Shown here piece after piece: positions 1 through 10,639 of a DNA stretch of 64,000 nt; position 1 is the first letter of the stretch; each line of letters opens with the position of its first letter. The notes below the pieces were generated by a model. The model was given only the letters and a program-made list of their open reading frames with translations. It was not told where the DNA came from and did no database searches. The translations under genes were made by a program, and so were the position numbers. The DNA is from Cryptomeria japonica. Its lineage: Eukaryota > Streptophyta > Pinopsida > Cupressales > Cupressaceae. Where the stretch lies: positions 553,623,136 to 553,687,135 of the forward strand of contig NC_081413.1 of the NCBI RefSeq assembly GCF_030272615.1, read 5' to 3'.

Positions 1-781
1 AAAATGCAAGTGGGAGAAATTTTGGTATTTTCAATTAAAATAAAATCATTTATTTCAATTAAATGGTGTAATTTGCATTTGGATAAATATTCAAATAAAT
101 ATTAATTTATTTAAATGAGAAAAATGAAGATAAAGCATTAAAATGCTTGAAGACTTTGAGGGAAACCATTAAAGGCTTGAAGACTTTAAGGAAAACCATT
201 AAAGTCTTAAGAAGACTATAGAAGGAAGCCATCAAGTTTGAAGACTTTAAAGCCATCAAGTTTGAATAATTTTAAGGGAAACCATTAAAGGTTTCAAGTG
301 GGTGAGGATAAATAAGATTTTAAATAAATAATTTATTTAAAATGGTTGTGCAACTTGCTTTTGTAGGAAAATACAAGTGGGTGAGGATAAATAGGATTTT
401 AAATAAATAATTTATTTAAAATAGTTGTGCAACTTGCATTTGTAGGAAAATGCAAGTGGGTAGAGGATAAAGGTGATTTAAATAAATGTTAATTTATTTA
501 AATGTGAGAGGTGGGATTTTGGGGGATTTAAATAAATATTAATTTATTTAAATGTGAGAGAATATTTAATTAAATAAATATGATTTATTTATTTAATTAA
601 CGGTCTGAATTTGGTTAAGTAAATTAAATCAAATAAATTGAATAATTTATTTAATTAATAGGAGAAGAGGGTTAAAATGAATTAATTAAATATTAATTTA
701 ATTAATTATTAATTGATGGTTAAATAATCAAATAAATACTAAGTATTCATTTAATTAAGTGGACAGATTTATGTGACTACA
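1..781 (-). mobile_element. Partial LTR of Tat/Ogre-like element (copy 1)
   Basis: These 781 bases match the last 781 bases of the 1802-bp LTRs at 37628-39429 and 51874-53675, and end in the same GTGACTACA followed by AGAGT. About eight differences separate this piece from the right-hand LTR. In element orientation (minus strand) this is the U3 start of the LTR. Whether the whole element or only a solo LTR lies upstream cannot be seen. The segment contains short AT palindromes built on TTTAAATAAAT and two roughly 83-bp near-tandem units. Confidence 0.9.
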
Positions 782-786
782 AGAGT
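782..786. repeat. Target-site duplication half, AGAGT
   Basis: AGAGT follows the LTR end here exactly as it follows the right LTR at 53676-53680. It equals the AGAGT before the left LTR at 37623-37627. The same junction at two places 52.9 kb apart marks a single insertion that was later duplicated. Confidence 0.85.
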
Positions 787-869
787 TTTAAAACATAACT
801 TAAAATAGGAATGGTTTTTTTTGGGACCAATAGTTTTTGAGCAAGAAACGTAAAAATTAAATAGACTAA

Positions 870-1250
870 CTAAAGAACCTCCACATCCTCATTTGTCTCT
901 TCATCTTCTAGCTATGTCGCATCATCTATTGCCTCTTGGTCTTTTTCTATTGTATTAGTTACATTGCCCTAAGATAGTTGTGCCACCTGTAGATTTATTC
1001 TTTTCTTGTTCGCCTTGAAGTTGGAGAGAATTGGTGATAACTCTTCTGCTACAGGTTCAACTGTGGCTCCAACTCTAATCTTTCACTTGGTAACTCTTTT
1101 TCTAGCTTCAACAATATTCCTTGGAACATCTTTGACTTCATCACTAATATAATTCAACACCATGATTGCATCCTTTAGGCATTCCAGAGAGTTGGGACCA
1201 ACATTAGTTGCAAAGGATAAAGTGAAAATTAATTTAATCAATTCCTTCAT
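870..1250 (-). pseudogene. Decayed reading frame of unknown family
   Basis: The minus strand keeps a long protein-like frame with only a few interruptions. Pieces such as GPNSLECLKDAIMVLNYISD, VPRNIVEARKRVTK and ATVEPVAEELSPILSNFKAN read in one frame. The composition is acidic/basic and helical, and could be a coiled region of a retroelement gag or a host protein; I do not recognise it. The same relic lies in copy 2 at about 53765-54145. No start codon or promoter can be argued for, so it is treated as a fossil. Confidence 0.45.
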
Positions 1251-1499
1251 TCAATTTGTTAAACTCCTCCAAGTTGCCTATGACAAATATAATTATAAAA
1301 TACACTGAGATATATGGAGCCATTGAATTTTTCAATTTAATAATGTATAATAAAGTGAAACGATGAAAAAATTAAACACCTCAATATATCTCGATGTATT
1401 TTATACAGATTAAATAAATTTAAGATAGATATGCTAGTAGTAGTGAGAGCTGGAAAATGTTAGAGAACAAATTTGAATCTTAAGTTAATATACACATGT

Positions 1500-1878
1500 T
1501 AATTAGGGTATTCTATTTATTTATTTATTTATTTTTTTTGGGGGGGGGGGTAATTAAATAGCTGGAAGGGCCAGCTCCCATTATATTGAAATTAAAGTTT
1601 AACAACTGTCCAAGAAATTTTAAGAGAAATCATGTGATATAAGAAAAACCCATAATATAACAGCCCCACAATGATCATAGAATAAGGCTTGCCAAGCCAA
1701 AAAGATCCAAACAAGTCAAAATTCGATCTACTAATAGCCTAAACTAGTTTAGACTTAAACCAAATGCTAAAAGAAAAGGCACATACAAAACAAATTCATC
1801 AAAAAACCTGATTCACAACTGACCGACCCAAGAAGTAGTCCCCTTATCTTGATTAGTCCCCTAATTAGGTTATTCTAT
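1500..1878 (-). mobile_element. LINE-like 3' tail insertion with target duplication
   Basis: An insert of about 345 bases (1517-1861) is flanked by a near-perfect 17-bp direct repeat, TAATTAGG.TATTCTAT, at 1500-1516 and 1862-1878. The left side is T-rich (TTATTTATTTATTTTTTTT) followed by a run of G. On the minus strand this reads as C-run plus A-rich tail, the usual end of a retroposed copy. I see no clear tRNA-type A and B boxes, so a 5'-truncated LINE is more likely than a SINE. The same insert is at 54394-54774 in copy 2, so it predates the duplication. Confidence 0.65.
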
Positions 1879-2605
1879 CATTATTAATATTAGTATTATA
1901 TAAATATTATTATCATTGCTATAGTAATATAGGATTACATTAAAAATAAAATAATGTATGTGGAACTTGAAACAATGTAACATGTACATTGGTGAGATGT
2001 AGAAAGTGAGAATACTAGTGTTCAACAAGACTGGTGGAGAGGTGACGAGGAAGCTTCACCACTGCCAAATGAAAGAGAATGCAAACAAGGATGCGATGGA
2101 TGGCTAGGATAATGAAGAGGAGGATGTTGAGTTTGTTTCTTTCTCAACTCTTGATGTAGTTTGTTTTTGAGCAATCATGAAACTTGGGAAAAGCTTAAAC
2201 CACACACACTAAGCTTACACTTCTAGGCTTAAAAGTATTAAACACTCAGAATTGACTAAAATTCTCTAAACTTAATATATTACTTAATGTGTGTGATTTA
2301 AAGCTGGCCATGAACTTAATGATGCCGAAGAATGGTACAGGTGTAATAGCAATCACTCCCTTTGTGGAGACGACCATTGAAATTAATGTAATTTCGGGTG
2401 GTTTGAATTTTTTAGTGCTTCACCAATTCAGTAGCAACTGAATGATAGTGAAGTTGTTTCTGTGTTTTGAGTCGCTAAAATTGGAGGAGCCCAGCCATGT
2501 GGATATTGATGCTACGAAAATTGTTCACATATTCCATGATGTGACAAATCTCAACAATATTTATTGCCGAACGACTTTGTAATATAAACAGGTACGCGGA
2601 TAGTG

Positions 2606-2690
2606 TCATTTTTAGGAACTTTGACTGGAATTGTCCACTCACAAAGAACCCGACAAACTCGGGTACTTTTGATAAAGACGCAGAAGTAAT
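2606..2690 (+). promoter_or_regulatory. Orphan relic of a P450 proximal promoter
   Basis: This stretch reads GGAACTTTGACTGGAATTG, then TCCACTCACAAAGAACC, ACAAACTCGGGTACTTTTG and GATAAAG. It lines up with the proximal promoters of P450 A (7031-7120) and P450 B (33790-33895) in the same order and spacing: GAACCTTGACTGG, CCAC-CACAAAGAACCCAACAAA, GGT-TACTT-TG, TATA box. No P450 coding sequence follows. The copy-2 version (55511-55610) also keeps the TTTTCTCTGCAC that starts the block in gene A. Confidence 0.65.
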
Positions 2691-2719
2691 TACTAGTTTA
2701 TTTTGTTTTTTCTATTAAA

Positions 2720-4310
2720 TCCTTGTTGACCTGACCAATCTCTTTCATTCCTCGCCTGATTTTTTATTTCACGTCGCAACGAAAGAAGACAATTTGGCAA
2801 ATTTACACATTTCATGCGGACAATGAATCTTAACACCTACATAATCTAGCATTTGTCATGGATTGTAAAATTAACCTTTGAATGAGTTCACAAGAGTGGA
2901 CTATACAACTTAACCTTTTCACAATATATAATAGGTGGGAAAATCTAGCCATGTGCTACCAATCATATCAGGTGAATTATAAAATTTAATTTATGGATGA
3001 CGTGTTTATATTTTTTTACCTTTCTTTTGAGTTAAATATTAGAGACTTCACTTTTTTAAATTAAAAAAAGGTAAACTAACATTTTTATAATAGAATTAGA
3101 TGCATATTGAGATTGAAACTTGGTACTCTTTGCAACATTAGTTTGGGATTCTTTTTTTTAGGGGCTAGTAAAACTATTTTTTGTTAGAAGGCAATTTCAT
3201 CTTTCCATTCTTGTTATGAAATTACTAGATTGATCAAACTATTTCTAACATTTAACTCTATGAGTGAAATTGCATACAAGATTACAAAATAAGCATAATA
3301 CAAAGATTTCACAAGATCATACAAGATATAACTTGGGAAAGCCCTCATGACGGAAAGCCCTATCTACCAAAACTATCCACACTCAATGTATTATCTAGCA
3401 ATGGAACATTACAATACATGGTCCAAGTGAATATTTTTGGATCATCAGACTCCTCTAATACATAATCCATGTGTCCAAGCATAATGGACAATCAATAACA
3501 CATCATATGTCATGCTTCACATATGCACTCTACAAGGGAGCTCAATACAAATCTTAGGCAACCTTTAACACTAAACATGTGTGCTTTCTTTTTATAGATT
3601 CAAGATCATACAAAACCACCAAATGGTATTGGATAAACCATGTGTCTCAAAACCATAAGAGCACAAAATCATTGACCTTAATATTTAATTTTGGTACAAA
3701 CATTTTGCAATATTAAATAAATTTTCAATGTGCAACCTTCTACATAAAATATCTAACCAATATTACAAGACAACTTTACACTTGTGAACCCCAAAAATAT
3801 TGAATGTGGCTAAACTCACCTTGAAAGATGCATCAATGTAAATATTTATTTCACATAATTAAAATAATCTTTTTCTTGTGCAAGATGTACAACACCCTTT
3901 TTCCTAACAATTCTAGACTTTCCACTTGAAGAGACATATTTCTCTCTTGTGTTGGAAATTTTTTGCTTATTAGAACTATGTTAGCCATTGTCCCATTCTT
4001 TATGACTTCTCTTCTTAAATCCCTCTACTTTGTCTTGTCTTCTATGGGAAAAATAATGAGGGCCTTCCTTTAGAGTGTCTTAGAAGCTAAGAAGAATATT
4101 TCTACTTTCATGTGATGGTTGTTAGAGGATGTGTTTAAGTTAGACATGAGGTTTTGCATGTAGAGGCTATTGTAGCCAATTTTAGTTAGAGTAACTAACT
4201 TGTGAGGCTTCCTCTTTTTAACTCGTTTCTTGGTTCTTTCATCCTACAAATTTGTATTTATTATAGTTTATTTTTTGTCTAATATTTTGTAGCAAGATAG
4301 TTTTGATTAT
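2720..4310. repeat. Dispersed locus repeat, block X
   Basis: This block is related to block Y (14880-17340) and block Z (29680-33660). Shared landmarks are GACAATGAATCTTAAC, CTAGCATTTGTCATGGATTG and TTAGAGACTT. Other landmarks shared with Y are the ATAATGGACAATCAATAA stretch and CCTAACAATTCTAGACTTTCC. It ends with TTAGAGGATGTGTTTAAGTTAGACATGAGG, a more decayed form of a coding relic still readable in block Y. Identity to Y is roughly 80-85% by eye, so it is much older than the left/right segmental duplication. Confidence 0.7.
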
Positions 4311-4619
4311 TTCCATCAAAGGTTTGTGTCTAGGTGTCTTATGATATTGTACCTACTTTTGTTATTAGTCATATAGGCCAAGGCATGCAATATAGGGTCA
4401 ATTTTATTAATTAAAAGAATTGCTCTAGTTGGTTATAGCTTAAGATGATTTAACATACATGAATCAAATCTAACAATAAATTTATAAACAACTAGAAAAA
4501 CAGCTATAAGAAAAAAAGACATTATTTTAATAATTATCTACCCATCATTAAAATTAAGATGATCAAGAATATGAGATATACAAAAAAAAGTAAACCAATA
4601 AAAACAATGTTTCAATAGT

Positions 4620-5275
4620 TGAGCATGTTCCAATAGTTGTTATAACATTTGTTGATCCATATGTAGACCGTCCAACAACGTGTACTATAAAAGAATCTTT
4701 CTTTGATTTTTGATTTGATGCCCAATATTTTTAACAATATTGCACTAATAGTTGTGACTTTAAAGTTGTTAGTGTTGATGATGAGTACTCATAATTGACA
4801 CAAAAATATTCCTTACATGTAAAAAGCAATAAATCATGTGATCGCATTAGCACATCAATAAAACATGATTTGGTGTACAATTATACAATCACTTTTATCT
4901 AACTTTTTTTTCCTTCCCTTTCAAACACCTCAACAAAAAACAAGATATATTCCTTACATGTAATATTTGTTGACCCATATATGGACTATGACATTTGTTG
5001 ACCCATATACGGACTCCCCAACATTTTGGACTATAAAAGAATCTTTCTTTGATTTTTGATTTGATGCCAAATATTTTTAACAATATTGGACCCATAGCCG
5101 TGACTTTAAATTTGTTAATGTTGATGATGAGTACCCATAATTGATACAAATATATTTCTTACATGTAAAAAGCAACAAATCATGTGATCAGATTCACACA
5201 TTAATAAAACCTGATTTGGTGTACCTTTGATCTAACTTTTTTTTCTCCCCTTTCAAACATTTCAAAAAAAAAAAG
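4620..5275. repeat. Tandem direct repeat, two units of about 0.3 kb
   Basis: Two similar units lie head to tail, one starting near 4646 (ACATTTGTTGATCCATATG) and one near 4988 (ACATTTGTTGACCCATATAC). Both continue through ACTATAAAAGAATCTTTC, TTTAACAATATTG, TTACATGTAAAAAGCAA and ATCTAACTTTTTTTTC. A short third fragment of the unit head lies between them (about 4963-4987). The pair is present again at about 57385-58040 in copy 2. No coding potential is evident. Confidence 0.8.
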
Positions 5276-5334
5276 AAAGATAATGTGACATAATATTTAA
5301 CAAGAACGCAAAGCGTCAAGTTCCTGCCATTAGA

Positions 5335-5645
5335 AAAAAGAGAGTAATAGATAAAGAGATAGAAAGATGTAGAGGTAGAGGTAGAGATAAAAATAGAGAG
5401 ATATAGATAAGAAGATAGACATATAGGGAATAAGACGTATAGGGAGAGATAAAAGTAGAGAGATATAGAGAGAAATAGATAAAAAGAGATAATTGTATAG
5501 GGAGATGTAGAGATAAAGAGGAAGAGATAGCTACATATAGATGGAGAAATAGAGCTACATGTGGTACTATGATAGAAGAATACAGAGAGTCGACTAGAGC
5601 GAGAGAGAAATATAGGTAGAGAGAGAGGAGAGGGGGAGAGGAGAG
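5335..5645. repeat. Polypurine GA/GATA-rich simple-sequence tract
   Basis: About 310 bases consist almost entirely of AGAGATAGA, AGATATAG and GTAGAG units. The long minus-strand reading frame over it is a Ser/Leu/Tyr/Ile low-complexity product of the repeat and not a gene. The tract is conserved almost base for base at about 58097-58412 in copy 2. Confidence 0.85.
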
Positions 5646-6073
5646 AAGTTATTGTTATCAAACTTTAATTTAAGTAGTGAAATTAAATTAAAATTCCTTT
5701 TTAATATTTGAAAATAATATTACCAAAATTTAGTTAAATTATTCTCGTGGTTGAAAAGATTAATTTCTAATTATTGAAAATGAGTGCTACTAGAATATAA
5801 AAAATAATGTTTTAAAATTTTATCCATAATTCAACTAAAATTAAAAATTTATTACAAAATTTATATAATATGTTGATTGAGTTATCATGTCACTATATAA
5901 ATTGGAATATTTGTAAATGGATATATAGAATAAACTTATTTATAAATTTAATCTTTCAATTGTTAAATTTTTTTTATAAAACTACAAATTGTTACTTTCT
6001 AATTATTCATTTTTAAATAATTAAAATAGATGTTAAAATTGACTATAATTATTTTTGAACCACAATTCTTAAT

Positions 6074-6208
6074 AAAGATGAAAATTAGTCTAAGGGGTTG
6101 AGCTTAATTGGTTAAAACAATGGGTTCTCACATCCAATCAAACATAATAATAATAATAATCGGCTTTGCCCTATTACCTACCAAAAAAAAAAAAAAAGAT
6201 GAAAATTA
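6074..6208 (+). mobile_element. Short tRNA-derived SINE with target duplication
   Basis: An insert of about 107 bases (6088-6194) is bounded by a 14-bp direct repeat, AAAGATGAAAATTA, at 6074-6087 and 6195-6208. It starts with GGGGTTGAGCTTAATTGG, which resembles a tRNA A box (TAGCTCAGTTGG), followed by GGGTTCTCACATCC as a weak B box. An AAT microsatellite, CCCTATTACCTACC and a poly-A tail follow. These are the marks of a small plant SINE. The same insertion, with the same target repeat, is at 58838-58974 in copy 2. Confidence 0.75.
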
Positions 6209-7027
6209 AAAATTAATAAATCAATAAAATCAATATTAACAAATTATAAAATATTATAAAATTAAACTCTACTCCAAACATAACATTTTAAAAATATACA
6301 AAATAAAATTTAAATTTAAAATTATAAGTAAAACTAAATTTTAAAAAGTAAAAAAATGAAATACAATCTATTAAAAAATTTAAAATAAATATTTTTAAAA
6401 AGAATATAATGAAAAATCAAATATTTATATTGGTTAATTTTTTTTTAAAATATAATAATTATTAAATATAATTTAATTATTAGTAAAAAATTATGAAAAT
6501 AAAAATATTTATTATAAATTTAACTATAATACAAATGGAATAGAGGTGGCTTCATTTTATAGATGAAGTACGTTTTGGTTATTAATGAGAGTTAAATGCA
6601 TTTACGTAAGGTATGGAATTACCGGGTCCCACACGGAGCAATTGGAATGTAAACCGAGATTAATAATTGAAGTAAATGTCTAAAGTTTGGAAACTTATTA
6701 TTATTTTTAAATAAAAGCAAATAAATATAATTTTTACACTACTTTTACTCCTATTAGCCAATAGAAAAACAGACAAATAATTTTATTTAAATCATTTAAA
6801 TATACATAAATATAAAAACTATAGAATGACACTCAAATTTTTAAAACTCTAGAAAATGATTGGACAGTTAAAAAGGGAAAATGCATCGAACGGATGCATA
6901 TGTATCCTGCCCTGTCGGCAGGAACAAATAATATGACCCCAAAACTTTAGGAAACAACAATTAAGAATGATTTGAAATTTAGACCAACTCAAGCCACAAG
7001 TTCTTATTCCAAGCCAACAACATAGAT

Positions 7028-7182
7028 CATTTTTCTCTGCACGTTGTTTGAACCTTGACTGGATTCTTCCACCACAAAGAACCCAACAAAAGGGGTCTAC
7101 TTCTGCGTCCCTATATAAAGAGCAGACTGAGCAGAAGAAAATACGCAGCAACTGAGCTCGAAACGAGAGAAAGAGCAAAGCA
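7028..7182 (+). promoter_or_regulatory. P450 A core promoter and 5' leader
   Basis: A TATA box, TATATAAA, lies at 7112-7119, 64 bases before the start codon. Upstream, TTTTTCTCTGCACG and GAACCTTGACTGG (W-box-like TTGACT at 7055-7060) are followed by CACAAAGAACCCAACAAAAG. The same elements precede P450 B in the same order, and a relic copy lies at 2606-2690. Conservation of this roughly 150-bp block while DNA further upstream differs suggests it is the functional promoter. A W-box-like site is compatible with stress or elicitor control, which is inference. Confidence 0.7.
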
Positions 7183-8837
7183 ATGGATTTCTCAAGTTCT
7201 TTGAGCACCCTCATTTTTTATTGTGTAGTAGCCACAGTCATTAGTGTTGTATACATGCTCACAAAGCTCAGAAGCAAGCCATCTGAGAGGCTGCCACCTG
7301 GACCGCGTCCCTGGCCGTTGATTGGCAACATCCTCCAGGTGGGCAAGAATGTGAACGAGTCCTTCTCTGAGCTGGCGAAGATCCATGGCCCCCTCATGAC
7401 CCTCCACCTCGGATGGCGGACAACTGTGGTGGCCTCCTCGCCCGCCATGGCCAGACAGGTTCTCCAAACGCAGGATCAATCCCTGTCAGCACGTACAATG
7501 ATTGAGGCTGCCAAGTGTCTCGAGTACGGAGAAAACTCGCTGGTGTGGAGGGACTGCGTGCCACGCTGGCGCACTCTCCGACGCATCTGCACCACCCAGC
7601 TGTTCACCGTGAAGCGTCTGGAGGCACTCCACCAGCTGCGGCGGGAGCAAGTGAGAAGCATGATGAGGGCCATTTATAAGTCCACCTCAGCTCCTCTGGA
7701 TATCGGCCACGCTGCCTTCCTCACCAGCTTCAATATGGTGGGCAACATGCTATTTTCCAAGGACATGTTCGACTGGGACGAGTCGGAAAAGTCTAAAGAG
7801 TTTAAGAAAGCGCTCAATGAGATGCTCTTTGTTGGTGGCAAGCCTAATTGGGCTGATTATTTTCCTTTCCTGAAGCCTTTCGACCCGCAGGGCATAAGGA
7901 AGGAGATGACTAGGATTTTTAGGATTATGTTTGCAGTCTTCGATCAATATATCGACGAGCGCCTGCAGAGCGGGACAAGAAGCGAGGAGGCAGACAAGGA
8001 TTTTCTCGATATTTTGCTCGAGAGTAAGACCGAGACTGGGGAGAAGCTCACAAAGTTTGAGATCACACGCTTCTTCTATGTAAGTATATCTATCAATCTA
8101 TCCTGCAAACAAAGTATGAGATCACTAGCTGTCCATCTTATATCTAGTTTTAGTTTTAGTTTGGAGAGAGTTTCTTAACAAGATGATTTTGATGTTTGTT
8201 ATGTTTATAGGACTTGTTCACAGCAGGGAGTGAAACAACTAGTAACACAATTGAATGGGCCATGTCAGAAATCATACGAAATCCTATGGTAATGGAAAAG
8301 GTGAGGGACGAATTGGACAAGGTAGTGGGGAAAGAAAGAAGAGTGCAAGAAAGTGATATTGACAACCTACCTTATCTTCATTCAGTTGTTAAAGAAACCT
8401 TTCGTCTACACCCAGTTTCTTCCCTTCTGATCCACCATAGAGCCCTTAACTCTTGTGAAATAGAGGGATATGTTATACCTAAGGATGCCCAAGTGTTTGT
8501 CAATGTTTGGGCGATTGGAAGGGACCCTAATGTATGGCAAGAACCAGAAAGGTTCTTTCCAGGGAGGTTTATGGACTCAGATGTGGAATATAAAGGGCAA
8601 AATTTTGAATTGCTTCCATTTGGATCAGGGAGGAGAATGTGCCCAGGGATCCCTTTGGCTCATAAAATAGTTCATGTAGTAGTGGCTACTCTCCTTCAAT
8701 GTTTTGAATGGCAGCTTCCCAATGGACAGAATCCAGAAAAGTTAGATATGAGCGCAAAGTTTGGAATCACATTACAAAAGGCAGAACATCTGGTTGCAAT
8801 TCCCACACCTCGCCTACCACATCATATCTATAACTGA
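7183..8837 (+). CDS. Cytochrome P450, CYP76-like (gene A), two exons
   Basis: Exons are 7183-8079 and 8211-8837, with a 131-bp GT-AG intron in phase 0; the product is 507 residues, a normal plant microsomal P450 length. In order it has an N-terminal membrane anchor (about residues 8-26), the proline hinge PPGPRPWP (38-45), the C-helix WRTLR (129-133), the I-helix oxygen-binding AGSETT (304-309), the K-helix ETFR (361-364), the PERF region (411-414) and the heme loop FGSGRRMCPG with Cys443. The C-terminal KFGITLQKAEHLVAIPTPRL is typical of CYP76, whose members hydroxylate monoterpenoids, diterpenoids and related substrates at the ER with a P450 reductase. The substrate cannot be read from sequence. 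The start codon sits in a good context (GCAATGG). Exon 1 is clearly more GC-rich than exon 2. The gene looks intact. Its paralogue is at 33961. Confidence 0.93.
8080..8210 (+). other. P450 A intron
   Basis: The donor is TAT|GTAAGTATAT and the acceptor GTTTATAG|GACTTG. It splits the gene between Tyr299 and Asp300, just before the I-helix threonine motif, a common plant A-type P450 intron position. The P450 B intron is 123 bp with the same ends, differing mainly by an 8-bp indel after the donor. Confidence 0.9.
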
Positions 8838-9580
8838 TTGCTACTAGGAAAGGGGAAAATGTTGTTGCTCACTTTACGACCCTATCTATTTCTTCCTAAT
8901 TAGTTACTTTGGTATTCAGCTATAAAACACATATATTGTCCCTTTATCTCACATGTTTGGGAAGTAGTAGTTTCTTTTAAGTAGAATTAGTATAAATAAA
9001 GGGTTTAGCATCAATGGATCATCCATGATGAGTTATATTTGTATTGAATATGTTAATCAAAGGGCATTGTTTTTTTGAAAAGGTGTGTAATATTCTATAA
9101 TGTGGTTTTGAAGCAAATCAATATAATATTATTTCTATATTTATTTTTCATATTTTATGTTTTTTCGTAAATCTGTTGTAAGTCATATTCTTTCTAGAAC
9201 CTTTCACAACTATCTGCCATATGATCTCACCTCATTTTCTTAGGATATTTGGTGATTAAATAGTGGTTGTAGAACTAAAAACAATGTTTATTTATTTTTC
9301 AAAAAGACTTAGGTTTTTTCTTTCTAATTTACATATGTTTTTATTTCTAGGATAGAAAATTTGTCAAGATCAAAAGTGGTTATAGATGTTGTCATGCCCA
9401 CTTTTTAAAAACAAGAAAACCTAATTTAAAAAAATAAAAAAATAAAAAAATTTACTCTAACTCCAAGAGTTAACCCATATTGTATTAAATATATAAAAAT
9501 ATAGCATTATTAACCCTTCTCATATCCATAATGCTAATACCAACTTTTCCAACAAGTGTCCAAATTTATCAATATTAGTT
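8838..9580 (+). other. P450 A 3' flank with polyadenylation signal
   Basis: AATAAA lies at 8995-9000, about 160 bases after the stop codon, and is a plausible poly(A) signal. The flank is recognisably related to the flank of P450 B (35608-36310), sharing ATGGATCAT, CAATATAATATTATTTCTATATTT, TTTCATATTTTATGTTTTT and ACAACTATCT.CCATATG. The paralogous duplication therefore included at least about 700 bases downstream of the gene. Confidence 0.7.
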
Positions 9581-9588
9581 TAGTTTGA

Positions 9589-9619
<31 letters not shown>

Positions 9620-10639
9620 AAATACAATAATTTATTTAATTGTATGTCATTTTCTATATTAAAAATACCACGATCTTAACCACCAAAGTAATGCTTCTTG
9701 ATACGAGTTCTATTATTGAATTTTATTTGCACCCAATTGTCATTATTAGCTGATAGGCTATTATAGGTGGGAAGCACCCTCCAAATTTTACTGATGTTTC
9801 AAGTTGCAAACTTTTTCTATACGGTTCTCATGCTAGAAACTTTATCTCTATAGTTCTCACACTAGATTTGTCATGCTAGAATTTTTTTCTAGATGAATGA
9901 GATATTCCTCATGCGTAAAATAAAATAAAATAAAACTAAGGTCTTCTCTAGTTAAAAAATTGTCACGTGGTAAAACAATTTTGCATTACCCTAATGATCG
10001 AATCGACATCTACCATGATTGAATCAATGGCTACGCAAACTACCTTGACCAACAAATCACCCACTACATCCTATTAATGTCATTTTACCAAGGGCACAAT
10101 GATATCAACATTATTTACCCTGTTCATTATGGGAGCTTTGTTCCATTGGTTCCGTTTGTGGTAGATCATTTGAGATCCAAGCAGTAGAATGAAGTTCTTC
10201 CTATAAATCTTAGGATCAGAGAAAAGATCCACTAGGAGGTCGACACCTAGACATCTAGACATTATCGTCTAAATGTGAATTGTTATGCCATTTTAGTCAA
10301 CTTCCTTTGCAGGTAGGCACCATGTGTGAGGTGGACATTTGAGCTGAACAAGATTTGTATAAGTATTTTAAGAATGTAGGTAGATTTGAGTTGCATTGAG
10401 AGTGCAGTAATAAGGAAAATAATTTTTGTAGGAAAAGCCCTTTTTTGTTTTTAGTAGTTGTTGAAAGCCCTGAAACAATAAGTCCATGTTGGTGACAAAG
10501 AAAACTTGATTTCTAGATTATAAAATAGAATTGCTAGGTGTGCAATTTTCTTCTTCTTCTTCTTCTTCCTTTTGAAATTACAATAAATAGGCAACCAAAA
10601 AGATTGTCTTCTCATAGACAAATTCCATTCTTTTGGCAC
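9581..10639. other. Intergenic, no gene recognised
   Basis: This contains an AT dinucleotide run (about 9594-9620), an AAAATAAAAT run near 9917-9935 and a CTT microsatellite (about 10548-10570). Short minus-strand frames have no recognisable domain. The right part may be further decayed retroelement sequence joined to the gag relic that follows. Confidence 0.5.

Larger units (their letters stand above)
1..6368. repeat. Segmental duplication, copy 1 (left)
   Basis: This stretch is repeated in direct orientation at 52895-59134. By eye the two copies are about 98.5-99.5% identical, with scattered substitutions and several indels, so they are true diverged copies and not one sequence assembled twice. 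The copy starts inside an LTR, runs through the LTR/flank junction at 781/782, and continues through unique-looking flank to at least 6368, where copy 2 is cut by another retroelement. Copy 1 carries on without a break into P450 gene A at 7183. The true left end lies outside the window. Confidence 0.95.

Noticed and set aside
5194-5661. 155-residue minus-strand open frame rich in Ser, Leu, Tyr and Ile (and its twin at 57958-58425)
   Set aside because: It is a translation of the polypurine simple-sequence tract; no domain, and composition follows the repeat.
6849-7214. 121-residue minus-strand frame overlapping the P450 A promoter
   Set aside because: Overlaps the conserved promoter and TATA box on the opposite strand; no domain, and the matching region of P450 B has no such frame.
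7192-7673. Minus-strand open frames opposite P450 A exon 1 (and 33979-34439 opposite P450 B)
   Set aside because: Shadows of the GC-rich coding strand; no promoter or domain, and the P450 frame explains the openness.
9594-9620. AT dinucleotide run
   Set aside because: Ordinary microsatellite with no further structure.
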